DNA of 29,963 bases from DASVAL01 sp035649575 (GTDB lineage Bacteria > Planctomycetota > UBA1135 > UBA2386). The notes beneath the pieces were generated by a model. It ran no database searches. It saw nothing but the letters and a program-made list of their open reading frames with translations, and was not told the DNA's origin. Shown here one piece after another: positions 7,008 through 15,739 of the stretch (the first letter of the stretch is position 1; the number at the start of each line of letters is the position of its first letter). The position numbers and the translations under genes are program-made. The stretch spans positions 1 to 29,963 of the forward strand of contig DASRJH010000074.1 in the NCBI GenBank assembly GCA_035649575.1, given 5' to 3'.

Positions 7008-8678
7008 TCAACATTTTCCTGGTTGGCCCTCGCGGCGCTCTATCTCGCGCCGCAACGCGTTGATCAACAACTCGAGGATGTCCTCGACCTCGCGCTGACC
7101 GGCCTGCACGGGCGCACCCGTCTCCTTGGCGCGGCAGCGCGTCGCGACGCCGTTCAGCTCCTCCTTGAGCGTCTCGACCATCGGCGGGAACACGGCGGTC
7201 GTCGCGTCCTCCTCGAGGAGCTTCAGAGCATCCGAGGCCTCGACCTCGAGATCGCCTTCGCCGGTCGCGACGCCGAGGATCTTCTCGACGAGGGCCGCGG
7301 GCAGTTCGCCGCTCGCCGTCAGCAGGTTCTCGCGCGTCTTGTCGAGCGTCCTCGTCTGGATCGACAGCTCGCGTTGCTTGGCCAGCATCGCCGTGAAGCG
7401 CTCCTCGAGCGCGCGCAGCACCTCGTCCTGCAACTGCTGGCGCAGTTGGGCGAGCGCGTCGTCGAGCTCCTTCTTGGCCGCGTCGAGGTCGTCCTTGGCG
7501 TCCTGCTGCTTCTGCTTGGCAGGCTTGTATTCCTTGAGCGTGCCGGCAGCGGCGCGCTGCTTCGGCACGGCCTGCTGCACGCGCTTCTTGCCGGGGGTCG
7601 GCTTGGCTTCCCCGTTCTCGCCGTCCTGCTCGGACTTCTCCATGTCCTTGGACAGCGTGTCCGTGGCGTGTTGGGTCTGCTCCTGCTTCTTGGCCTGCTG
7701 CTCGAACGGCAGCTTCAGCAGTTCGCGTCGGGCTTCTTCGGCCATCGCCTCGAGCTCTGCGACGGTCTTCTTGAGCTGTTCGATGGCCTGATCCTGGTCC
7801 TTGAGCGACGACTCGGCCTTCTTGTCGCCGAGTTGCTTCTGCGCCTGGCCCATAGCTTGCGAGGCCTTGCCGGCGCTGCCACTGCACTCGCAGCTGCCCG
7901 GTTTCGCTTCGCCCGGTTTCGGATCGCCTGCCTTCGGCTCACCTGGCTTGCCGGCGGCGGGCTTGGCTTCGTCCTTGAGCTGTTCGTTCTTCTTCTCGAG
8001 CGCCTCGAGGTCCTTGGCGAGCTTCTCGGTGTCCTGTTGCAGGTTGCCCTCCTTGTCGGCTAGTGGCTTGGTCGCCTCGGCCGCGGCCTGCACGCCGAGA
8101 TCGTTGGTCGCTTCGCGCAGCTGCTTCTGCTGCTCGAGCAGGGCTTCGGCTCGCTGCTTCTGCGCCTCGATCTCGGCGAGATGCTTCTGCAACTCCTCGG
8201 TGCGCGCCGAAGCGTCCTTCTCTTCGCCCTGCTCCTTGCTGAGCTGGTCGACGCGGTCGCGGAACGCCTGCAGCTTCTGCATCTGTTCGAGCAGCTTGCG
8301 CAGGTCGACGTTGCGGTTCTGCAGCAGGTCGTAGAGCGTGCCGAGATCCTTGCGAACGTCGACCATCACGGCGAGCGCATTGTCCCACTGCTCCTGTTCC
8401 AGCAGCGCGCTCGCCTGGTCGAGGTGCTGCTGCATCTTCTTCTCCTGCGCGAACTGCAGACCGGCCGCCAGCAGTTGGCTGTCCTGCGGCTCGGACTTCT
8501 GCAGCACCGCCATCAGCTTCTGCATGCGCTCGGTCAAGTCCTTGAACTTGCCTCGCGCCAGATCCTGCTTGCTGACGGCGGTCAGTGGCTGCTGGTCCTG
8601 TGCGCGCAAGCTCGACGCGGTCGGCGTCAGGACTGCGAACACCAGGGCCGTGAGAATGGCGATTCCACGTGCGATCAT
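7008..8678 (-). CDS. Exported Lys/Gln/Glu-rich coiled-coil protein
   Basis: This is 556 residues from the ATG at 8678, which has GAGG five bases upstream and begins a signal peptide (GIAILTALVFAVLTPTASS). Almost the whole mature protein is predicted long helix with heptad-like Leu/Ala and very high Lys, Glu and Gln. It is interrupted near residues 245-275 by a Pro/Gly/Lys linker (repeats of the form KPGE, KAGD, KPGE) that leads into a small cysteine motif, GSCECSG. No enzymatic motif is seen. Such proteins often sit beside DUF4175-like genes in planctomycetes and may act as a periplasmic scaffold (inference). Translation would stop at the TGA at 7010-7008, but the same frame continues as coding-like sequence to 6768, so the true protein may be about 636 residues long. 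Confidence 0.75.
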   Translation of the reverse strand: MIARGIAILTALVFAVLTPTASSLRAQDQQPLTAVSKQDLARGKFKDLTERMQKLMAVLQKSEPQDSQLLAAGLQFAQEKKMQQHLDQASALLEQEQWDNALAVMVDVRKDLGTLYDLLQNRNVDLRKLLEQMQKLQAFRDRVDQLSKEQGEEKDASARTEELQKHLAEIEAQKQRAEALLEQQKQLREATNDLGVQAAAEATKPLADKEGNLQQDTEKLAKDLEALEKKNEQLKDEAKPAAGKPGEPKAGDPKPGEAKPGSCECSGSAGKASQAMGQAQKQLGDKKAESSLKDQDQAIEQLKKTVAELEAMAEEARRELLKLPFEQQAKKQEQTQHATDTLSKDMEKSEQDGENGEAKPTPGKKRVQQAVPKQRAAAGTLKEYKPAKQKQQDAKDDLDAAKKELDDALAQLRQQLQDEVLRALEERFTAMLAKQRELSIQTRTLDKTRENLLTASGELPAALVEKILGVATGEGDLEVEASDALKLLEEDATTAVFPPMVETLKEELNGVATRCRAKETGAPVQAGQREVEDILELLINALRREIERREGQPGKC

Positions 8679-8735
8679 CGGAACCTCGATCAGGTGTTGG
8701 ACCCCGTTGCGGGCCCGAGTGTCGGTCAGAACCCT

Positions 8736-10979
8736 CTAGTTCTTCTTGGGCTTCTTGAAGATGTCATTCTCGCGAGCCTCGACCCTCTTTTCGGCGTCTC
8801 GTTTCGCGTCGTCTTGTATCTTTATCACGGCCCGCAGGTCCTCGAGCAGACTGGCCAGCGTCTCCGCGTCCTCCATCTGCTTGAGAATCGCGTCGATTCT
8901 CCGCTTGATGTCTCTGTAACCATCGACCGCAGCGGTCCTTGCCGTTTGCTCGCCAGTGGTGGCGAACTCGTCGACCAGGCGGCTCGTTGCCGGGAAAGCC
9001 TCCTTGGCAAGGGCGGCCAACGGTTGTGGGATCGATGCCTCGCGTTGGCGCACCGCGTTCGGTTCCCACAGCCGGTTGTTCTCGTACTCCCACAGGATGC
9101 GCTGGTAGGACTCGCCCACGAACGCGACGCGGCGGCCGAGTGCCTGCTGCTGGCGCGCGAGCGTCTTGAGCTTCTGCTCGATGACTTTGCGCCCGTCGCC
9201 GGCCTGCGTCGGATCGAGGATGCTGACGTCGAGCTGCGCCGCCTGCTCCTCGTCGGCGATGCGCTTCAGCTCCTGCCTCTGCTCGACCTGGCGGCGCCGC
9301 AACTCCTCGACGAGCTTCTCGCGCGTCACGACCTTGAACGTCATGGTCTCGCTGTAGCCGTGGTGCGGGTCGCCGGGGCCGAAGTTGTCCACGGCTCCGA
9401 GGCGGAGCGAAAGCAGCATGCCTGGACGGATGCGGTTCTGCGGCGCGTTCTCGTCCGGGATGTGGTTCCACTGCACGAGATCGACCGAAGCCGTCGACTC
9501 GTAGCGCCGCGCGTTGCGCTCGAGCACGGAGCCCAGCAGCATCTCCGCGGGATCGAACGGCACTTCGGGCACGGCGACGTCACCACCACCAGGTTTCTTG
9601 TCGACAGGCGTGTCGACGACCGCGCGCATCGATGCATCGATCGCGCGCAGGCCGAAGTCGTCCTTCACCTTGAGGTCGCCCGGAATGCGCGCATGGGTCG
9701 TGATCGTCGGGCCGATGCCGCGCAAGCGGAAGTCCAGCGTGGGCGGCTTGTCGTCGCCGACACGCAGCAGGAGCTTCGGCGGCGTGCCCGCCCCGTAGTG
9801 GTCGCGATCGATCACATCGATCACGAGCAGGCCCGAGATCGTCGGGTCGAACGCCCCCGCGAAGGCGAAGCCGTCGGCCGCGCACACGAGCGGAGTCTTC
9901 TGGTCGCTGCCGAACAACAGGAAGGCCTCAGAGAGCTGCTTGTGGCTCTTTCCCGAGACGTCGAGCCGGGCCCCGCGCGGCAGGCGCAGCTCACCTTCGG
10001 TCGGCGGCACGAGCTCCGGATCCCGGCCCATGTATTCGGGAAACGTGATGCGCACCGCGAGGTCGTCAATGCGCGGTCGCTCGACGATCGTGACGTGCAG
10101 CTCCACGGGCAGCGCGTCGCCACCCTCCGCACGCAGGGTCACGTCGACCAGGACCGTGGGCAGCGTCCAGGTGAATTCGCGTTCGCCCGTGCGGCTCATC
10201 GGTTCGTTGCCCCGTTCGCCGTCGGCGGCCTCGTATTCGACGAACACCTGGTCGGGGATCTCGCCTTCGGCGATCACGCGAACGGTAAGCTGGTCGCCCT
10301 GGGCGACCCGGACGCCCCCGGCGGGCACGTCGCCGAAGCTGAGCGTCGTGTAGCGCGGCCAGTCGACGTTCGAGAGCGCGAGGTTGCGGCGCGCCCACAG
10401 GCTCAACGACGACGCGTCGATCACCATCCAGCCGCCGAAGAACGCGAGCGACGCCGCGATGGCTCCCGCGAACTTGCGGACCCGCGCCGCGTCGATCGCG
10501 CGCGCGAACGGAATCGCGTGCAACCGCGCCCGCACCTCGTCGATGACCGCGGCCTTGAGCTCCGCGGATTCGACGCTGTGCGTGCCTGCGCGCAATTCGC
10601 TGTCGAACTGCATCGAGCTGATCAGCGCCTGCTTGCAGTCCAGCGCCTGCCGTTCGACTGCGAACGCCATCTCGTCGTCGGTCAGGACGACCCGGCTCGG
10701 TAACACGAGCCGGCGTTGCACGACGCGCCAGATCACGAACAGGAAGCTCGCGAGCAGTGCGCAGCGGTAGATCCACTCGAGACGCAGGCTGCGATCGGTC
10801 AGAAAGCTCGGGATCGCATAGGCGACCAGCACGAGCAGGCAGACGCCCACCGCTTCGATCCAGATACCCGCGCGCACGCGGCCGCGGAGCACATCGAGAC
10901 TCGCTCTCGCCTGCCCGAGACGGGACGCCGCCGGCGCGGATGCGGAAACCGATTCGAATGGAACGCTCGTCGAGTTCAT
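8736..10979 (-). CDS. DUF4175-like membrane protein of the VWA operon
   Basis: The protein has 747 residues; the ATG at 10979 overlaps the upstream stop as ATGA. There are two close membrane helices (about 40-60 and 68-88) and a third at about 169-187. Between them is the pattern 'AFAVERQALDCKQALISSMQF', close to the 'ERRFPELKDRLISAVEL'-type segment typical of DUF4175-like proteins. A large extracytoplasmic part of beta-rich, Ig-like modules follows (about 200-545, for example ITFPEYMGRDPELVPP and the DDFGLRAID segment). The C-terminus (about 550-740) is a charged coiled coil, ending in a Lys-rich tail. The biochemical function of the family is not established. Its position directly after two VWA genes and before the coiled-coil and TPR-like genes suggests one envelope complex. 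Confidence 0.8.
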   Translation of the reverse strand: MNSTSVPFESVSASAPAASRLGQARASLDVLRGRVRAGIWIEAVGVCLLVLVAYAIPSFLTDRSLRLEWIYRCALLASFLFVIWRVVQRRLVLPSRVVLTDDEMAFAVERQALDCKQALISSMQFDSELRAGTHSVESAELKAAVIDEVRARLHAIPFARAIDAARVRKFAGAIAASLAFFGGWMVIDASSLSLWARRNLALSNVDWPRYTTLSFGDVPAGGVRVAQGDQLTVRVIAEGEIPDQVFVEYEAADGERGNEPMSRTGEREFTWTLPTVLVDVTLRAEGGDALPVELHVTIVERPRIDDLAVRITFPEYMGRDPELVPPTEGELRLPRGARLDVSGKSHKQLSEAFLLFGSDQKTPLVCAADGFAFAGAFDPTISGLLVIDVIDRDHYGAGTPPKLLLRVGDDKPPTLDFRLRGIGPTITTHARIPGDLKVKDDFGLRAIDASMRAVVDTPVDKKPGGGDVAVPEVPFDPAEMLLGSVLERNARRYESTASVDLVQWNHIPDENAPQNRIRPGMLLSLRLGAVDNFGPGDPHHGYSETMTFKVVTREKLVEELRRRQVEQRQELKRIADEEQAAQLDVSILDPTQAGDGRKVIEQKLKTLARQQQALGRRVAFVGESYQRILWEYENNRLWEPNAVRQREASIPQPLAALAKEAFPATSRLVDEFATTGEQTARTAAVDGYRDIKRRIDAILKQMEDAETLASLLEDLRAVIKIQDDAKRDAEKRVEARENDIFKKPKKN

Positions 10980-13477
10980 AGCAGGTTGAAGCGCTTGCGC
11001 AGCAGCCACTCGAGGGACAACACGACCAGCAGGAACGCGACCGTCGGCCAGCCATCCCACATCGCGTGCGGCGTGCGGAACGTGTCGGTCGCCGAACGCG
11101 ACGGGATGCGATCCAACGCCGCGAGCAGCGCCGCCGGCGTCTCCATCAACTCACCGCCCGTGGCCGACGCGATCGCCGCGAGCTCCGCGCGGTCCATCGG
11201 GCCTTGGCGCTCGATCTGCGCCGCGACGACTTGGAACGAGACCTCCGCGTTCTTGCCGATCTTCTGCGTCGCCACGACGCGGTAGCTGCCGAGTGCTTGC
11301 GGGCGGAACCGCAGCGAGTAGCTGCCGGGCGCTCCTTCGACCGGCACGAGCGCCACGGTCTCACCGCCCGACGATTCGCGTTCGATCGAGACCGGGAACG
11401 TCTCGGCGAGGAATGGTTGCAGCGCCTCGTCCTTCACCTCGGCCACGATCTCGATCGCGTCGCCGAGGTCCACCTTCTCGTCGCTGGCCGACAGACGCAG
11501 CCGGCTGTTGCCGGCCTGCATGCGACCTTCGAACAGGTAGCGAATGCCGTTGACCCAGAAGCGGTTGTAGGCGTCCTCGTAGAGCGATCGCCAGCGATAC
11601 GTCTCGTCGGTCCCCGTGAACAGCACGCGGCCGGCGCCGACGTTCTGCATCGCGATCAGCGGCATGCCGCGCCCACCGCTCATGAAATCGCGGTTCGTGA
11701 ACTCGGCAATCGGCAACGCAAGGGGCTTCAAGCGCAGCGCCGGGAACCAGAAGTGGTGGCCCGGCAGCCGGCTCCACAGGATGCGACTCTCGTCCTTGCT
11801 GTCGATGAGGCGCGTGACCTTGGCGCCGATGCCGTCGTTGCCTTCGGGTGCGAGCGAGTATGGCCAGGGTCGCGGGAAGGCCTTGCCGAACCCGATGATC
11901 TGCGTCTCCGCGTACTCGATGTTCGGCACGATCGGCAGCAGCTCCGCGAGCGCGTGCGTGGTCGACTGTGGGCGCATCGCGTCGAGCGAGAACTTCTCGC
12001 CACACACCCACCAGAACCCGCAACCGCCTTCGACGATGTGCTGCTGCAGCAGCTCGCAGAAGCGCTTGCTCAGCTTCTCGTGGTTCGGATCGATGAAGAC
12101 GACCACGTCGTACGGGTCGAAATCGATGCGTTCCTCGGGCAGCTTGTCGATGCGAACCGTCTCGTCGCCATCCTGCGGGAACTTCGGATCGGCGCTCTGC
12201 AACCAGCACGACACGTCGATCGTCTTGTCGCGGATCAGCACGTTGCGCAGGATCTGGAACTCGTGGTTCGAGCTGCCCGCCAGCAGCAGCAGTCGCAGCT
12301 TCTCACCGAGCACTTCGACCGCCGCCACCTTGCTGTGGCGCTCCGCGGTGACCGGCTCGCCGTCGGGCGGCTGGATCTCGGTGCGGAACAGGAAACGCCC
12401 GGGCACTTCCGAGGTCAGGTCCTTCCACACGACGAGCGTCTCGGCGCGGTCGCCGCCGACCTCGATCTGCTGCGTGGCCACGACCTGTTCGGCGCCCTTG
12501 TCGTCGATGCGCACGAGTCGCGCCGTCACGGCGGTGCGCTCGTAACCCTGCGAGGCGACCGTGGCCTTCATCTCGAACGGATCGCGCTGGAAGACCTTTG
12601 TCGGCGTCTCGAAGCGGGTCAACGACAGGAGCTGCGTCTCCGACGGGTCGCCGACGCCGAGCACGAACGTGTGCGGGATCTTGCGCTGGTTCAGCAAGCG
12701 CGCGATCTCGGCGGCCTGCGGGCCGGCATTGCGCCGCCCGTCCGTGACGAAGACGACCGCCGCGATCTCCGCGGTGCGGCTGCGGTCGAGCGCCGTGCGC
12801 AGCGCGCCACCGAGGTTCGACGTGCGGCCGTCGGCAACGAGCTTGCCGAGGTCGAGTCGCGGCGTAGGCACGGGCTCGTTCGGATCAGCCGGCAGCGGCT
12901 TGCCATCGGGACCCGGCGTCGCCGGCTCGATCGGCATCAGCGGCAGTTGTTCGAGCGTGCCCGCGAAGCCGTAGAGCTGGACCTGGTTCTTGGCCGCGAG
13001 CTTCTGGACCAGTTCACCGTCGCGATGCGCGAGCAGGGCCTTCACGAACTCGAGCCGCGGCACCGCGGCGGGGTCGCTGACGCCGAGCGCGCGCCAACCA
13101 TCGGCACGCACCTGCACCGCGTCGCGGCGCCACGCGTCCTGATGCGTCATCGATTGCGAAGTGTCGACGAGCAGGATCGTGTGGCCGGGCCGCGTCTGCC
13201 GCTTGACCGTGACGAGGTTCGGCTCGAGCAACAGCGCGATCGCGGCCAGCACGGCGAGCGCGCGCAGCGTGCCGAGCACGATGCGTTGCGCCGGCGTCAG
13301 GTTCTTGCCGTCGCGCCGGTAGAGGAACCCGATCAGGATCACGGCGAGCGCGCAGCCCATGAGCACGAGCATGCCGAGCCCACCGGTCGGGAAGTTCGAG
13401 AACTCGAACTGGAGCTCCGCTCCGGGCTCGATCTCGATGCCCCGCCAAGCAGCCAGCCATTGCAGGATCAGGTCCAT
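10976..13477 (-). CDS. Membrane VWA-domain protein with glutamine-amidotransferase-like region
   Basis: The protein has 833 residues. Two N-terminal membrane helices (about 33-53 and 68-86) are followed by a von Willebrand factor A domain with an intact MIDAS motif, DTSQS at 105-109, and a later VFVTDG. A long beta-rich region follows, then a class I glutamine-amidotransferase-like segment (about 430-620: FDPYDVVVFIDPNHE, GGCGFWWVCGE, RGMPLIAMQNVGAGRVLFTG) used structurally in this family, with no amidotransferase triad that I can recognise. A further beta-sandwich region (about 665-760) and a C-terminal membrane helix (about 811-827) complete it. The first and last helices place the bulk of the protein outside the cytoplasmic membrane. 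MIDAS-bearing VWA domains bind metal-dependent protein partners. It lies 15 bases after the BatA-like gene and overlaps the DUF4175-like gene. Confidence 0.85.
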   Translation of the reverse strand: MDLILQWLAAWRGIEIEPGAELQFEFSNFPTGGLGMLVLMGCALAVILIGFLYRRDGKNLTPAQRIVLGTLRALAVLAAIALLLEPNLVTVKRQTRPGHTILLVDTSQSMTHQDAWRRDAVQVRADGWRALGVSDPAAVPRLEFVKALLAHRDGELVQKLAAKNQVQLYGFAGTLEQLPLMPIEPATPGPDGKPLPADPNEPVPTPRLDLGKLVADGRTSNLGGALRTALDRSRTAEIAAVVFVTDGRRNAGPQAAEIARLLNQRKIPHTFVLGVGDPSETQLLSLTRFETPTKVFQRDPFEMKATVASQGYERTAVTARLVRIDDKGAEQVVATQQIEVGGDRAETLVVWKDLTSEVPGRFLFRTEIQPPDGEPVTAERHSKVAAVEVLGEKLRLLLLAGSSNHEFQILRNVLIRDKTIDVSCWLQSADPKFPQDGDETVRIDKLPEERIDFDPYDVVVFIDPNHEKLSKRFCELLQQHIVEGGCGFWWVCGEKFSLDAMRPQSTTHALAELLPIVPNIEYAETQIIGFGKAFPRPWPYSLAPEGNDGIGAKVTRLIDSKDESRILWSRLPGHHFWFPALRLKPLALPIAEFTNRDFMSGGRGMPLIAMQNVGAGRVLFTGTDETYRWRSLYEDAYNRFWVNGIRYLFEGRMQAGNSRLRLSASDEKVDLGDAIEIVAEVKDEALQPFLAETFPVSIERESSGGETVALVPVEGAPGSYSLRFRPQALGSYRVVATQKIGKNAEVSFQVVAAQIERQGPMDRAELAAIASATGGELMETPAALLAALDRIPSRSATDTFRTPHAMWDGWPTVAFLLVVLSLEWLLRKRFNLL

Positions 13478-13492
13478 TCGCGCACCGGTCGC

Positions 13493-15715
13493 TCAGCGGC
13501 GGCCGAACCTCCATGCCAACAGGGACTCGGTCAGCAGTCCGATCAGCAGCGCTGCTGCGATCCAGCGCCAGAGCTCTCCTTCGCCGCCGCTGCCACTGCC
13601 GAGACCTGCATCCTCGCGCACGAAGGTGATGCGCGGGTGCAGCTCCGGCGGATACAGACGCGTGAACGCCGAGTCGAGGAAGCCGACAAGCCGGCTCTCG
13701 ACGACGGGCGGATTGCGCGCGAACACGCGTTTCTCGGGTATGCCGTCGTGACGCATCAGTTCGACCTCGTAGGCACCGAGCCGGCGCAGTTCGCTCATGG
13801 CGATCGTCACCACGAGCGGCGCCTGTGGTGCGCCCGGCGCTGTTGTCGGCTGCCCGGGCGGCGGCACGGCCTCGACGGCCGTGAACGTCCGTTCGTCCTC
13901 GCCGATCTGCGAGCGGACCGTGACGTCGGAGCGGTGCACGCCCGGGTCGATCGAGAGCCGATACGCCCCGTCGGGCAGCAGGTTGTGCGCACCGAGGTCG
14001 CGCCGGCGCGCGCTGCATCGATGCACCTGATTACTGAGCACGACGAACAGGTCGGTGCTCGGCAGCGTCGACCAGAACTTGTCGACGGTCACCGCGAGCA
14101 GCGTCACTTCGCCACCGCCGCTGCCGAACGTCTTCGTGACGAGCAGCGGCGGACCTTCGGCGTCGCGGATGCGCGCGACGACCGAGGCCGTGTGTCCGCT
14201 CTGCTCGACGATCGTGAGCCAGCGTTTCACGAGCACGACATTGCTGATCAGCAACTCCATGACCTCGCCGACGCGTTCGCAGATCGCGTGATCCTTGTTC
14301 GTCAGCACCGCGTGTTCGGGGCGATCCGGATCGCCGGCGATCTCGCCGAGCGGCAACGGCAACAGCCCTTGTCCGTCGCGCCAGAACAGCTCGTTGTAGC
14401 GCGTTGCATCGACGAGCGGGCCGCAGGCCATGACGAGTCCGCCGCCCGCTGCGACGTACGCCTCGAGACGCTTGCTGGCCGCCACCGAGGGTGCCTGCAC
14501 GTTGCACAACCAGATCACGTCGAACGGATCGAGGTCGGTCTCGTCGAGCATCGTCTCGGTGACGGTGTGCGTTTCGATACCCGATTCCGCCTGGTCCATC
14601 GCCGCTTGCAGGAAGAAGGTCTCGCCCTCCTCCTCGTCGGGCTGGCCGTCGACGAGCAGCACGCGACTCTTGTCGCGCACTTCGAGCGCCAGCGTACGGC
14701 GGTCGTCGAGCGGGAAGGCCTCGGTCGGCTCGAGCTGCGCGTCGATGCGATGGAAGCCGGCCTGCATGAACGTGTGGACGATCGGCAGCGCGACGCGCTG
14801 GCCCGGCGCCAATTGCGGCACCGTCTGCACGACACGGCTCTGTCCATCCATCTCTACCGCGACCGTGGTCGGCGTCGTCGGATCGAGGCCGAAGTTCTGG
14901 ACGTCGACCGCGAGCGTCGTGGGCACGGCCACGACCGCGAGACGGTCGACGAGGCGCACGTCGACGACGGCCAGGTTCGGCTGCTGCCCACCGACCGCGA
15001 GCACTGTGAGGTGTTCGTGTTCGGGCCGCAACGAGCTCAGCGCCTGCAGCACGGCAGGCCGTGGCTTGTCGTCTTCGGTCGACCAGTCGTGAGCGCGCTG
15101 GTCGCCGACGACGTAGTACTCGGTGCGCGAGGCATCGGGCAGGGCGGCCGCCCGTTTCACGGTCGCCTGCATCACCGCGCCGAGATCGGGGGCGCCGTCG
15201 CCGACGACCCACTCCTTGAGCATGGTCCCGACACGACGCCCGAGCTCCGGTCCGACACGCTGGGCCCAGAGGTCGGGTTGGTTCGGGCGGCTCGTGCGCA
15301 CGACCGAGAACAGATCGCCGCCGCGCCGTTGCGCGAGATCCTCGGCGAGCACGCGCACCCTGTCCTGGGCGCGTTCGAACAACACCGTGCTGCCACTGCG
15401 TTGCGTCATCGAAGCGCTGTCGTCGAGCACGACGACGTGATGCGTCCTGGCGCCGAGCAGACCACCGCCGCCGAGTTGCGGCCGGCTCACGAGGAAGACG
15501 AGCAGCAGCACGGCCAGCGTGCGCAGCAGCAGCACGAGCCACTGCTCCATGCGCAGTCGCTTGCGATTGCGCTTCATCGCCGCGATCAGGAACTCCATCG
15601 CCGCCCACGGCACGCGGTGGAACCGCCGTCGGTTCAACAGGTGGATTATGATAGGCACTGCGCAGAGCGGCAGCGCCCAGAGCAGCAGCGGGTGGAGGAA
15701 CGCTAGGGACAGCAT
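13493..15715 (-). CDS. BatA-like N-terminal membrane domain plus VWA protein
   Basis: The protein has 740 residues. The first 80 match the BatA N-terminal domain (FLHPLLLWALPLCAVPIIIH, LLNRRRFHRVPWAAMEFL, RRxR-rich loop, then a second helix LVLLLRTLAVLLLVFLVSRP). A VWA domain follows with MIDAS DDSAS at 98-102. Later parts include a CARDB-like beta-sandwich (about 250-335), a GATase-like segment (about 350-530: FDVIWLCNVQAP, AAGGGLVMACGP, GEVTLLAVTVDKFWS) and a C-terminal membrane helix (about 715-732). BatA-type proteins belong to the aerotolerance (Bat) family, usually chaperoned by a MoxR AAA+ ATPase and accompanied by a DUF58 protein; neither is encoded next to it here. It sits 24 bases after the toroid gene. 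Confidence 0.87.
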   Translation of the reverse strand: MLSLAFLHPLLLWALPLCAVPIIIHLLNRRRFHRVPWAAMEFLIAAMKRNRKRLRMEQWLVLLLRTLAVLLLVFLVSRPQLGGGGLLGARTHHVVVLDDSASMTQRSGSTVLFERAQDRVRVLAEDLAQRRGGDLFSVVRTSRPNQPDLWAQRVGPELGRRVGTMLKEWVVGDGAPDLGAVMQATVKRAAALPDASRTEYYVVGDQRAHDWSTEDDKPRPAVLQALSSLRPEHEHLTVLAVGGQQPNLAVVDVRLVDRLAVVAVPTTLAVDVQNFGLDPTTPTTVAVEMDGQSRVVQTVPQLAPGQRVALPIVHTFMQAGFHRIDAQLEPTEAFPLDDRRTLALEVRDKSRVLLVDGQPDEEEGETFFLQAAMDQAESGIETHTVTETMLDETDLDPFDVIWLCNVQAPSVAASKRLEAYVAAGGGLVMACGPLVDATRYNELFWRDGQGLLPLPLGEIAGDPDRPEHAVLTNKDHAICERVGEVMELLISNVVLVKRWLTIVEQSGHTASVVARIRDAEGPPLLVTKTFGSGGGEVTLLAVTVDKFWSTLPSTDLFVVLSNQVHRCSARRRDLGAHNLLPDGAYRLSIDPGVHRSDVTVRSQIGEDERTFTAVEAVPPPGQPTTAPGAPQAPLVVTIAMSELRRLGAYEVELMRHDGIPEKRVFARNPPVVESRLVGFLDSAFTRLYPPELHPRITFVREDAGLGSGSGGEGELWRWIAAALLIGLLTESLLAWRFGRR

Positions 15716-15739
15716 CGGCCCGATAATCAGAAACCTGGA

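Noticed and set aside
11066..15706. Very long open frame on the plus strand opposite the VWA genes (over 1500 codons)
   Set aside because: It is antisense to three well-supported genes. Its translation is Arg/His/Asp/Glu/Gln-rich with no domain, as expected from the complement of GC-biased codons.
10976..15715. Functional glutamine amidotransferase in the VWA proteins
   Set aside because: The fold-like segments are present, but I find no convincing catalytic Cys-His-Glu set; such regions are usually structural in these proteins.
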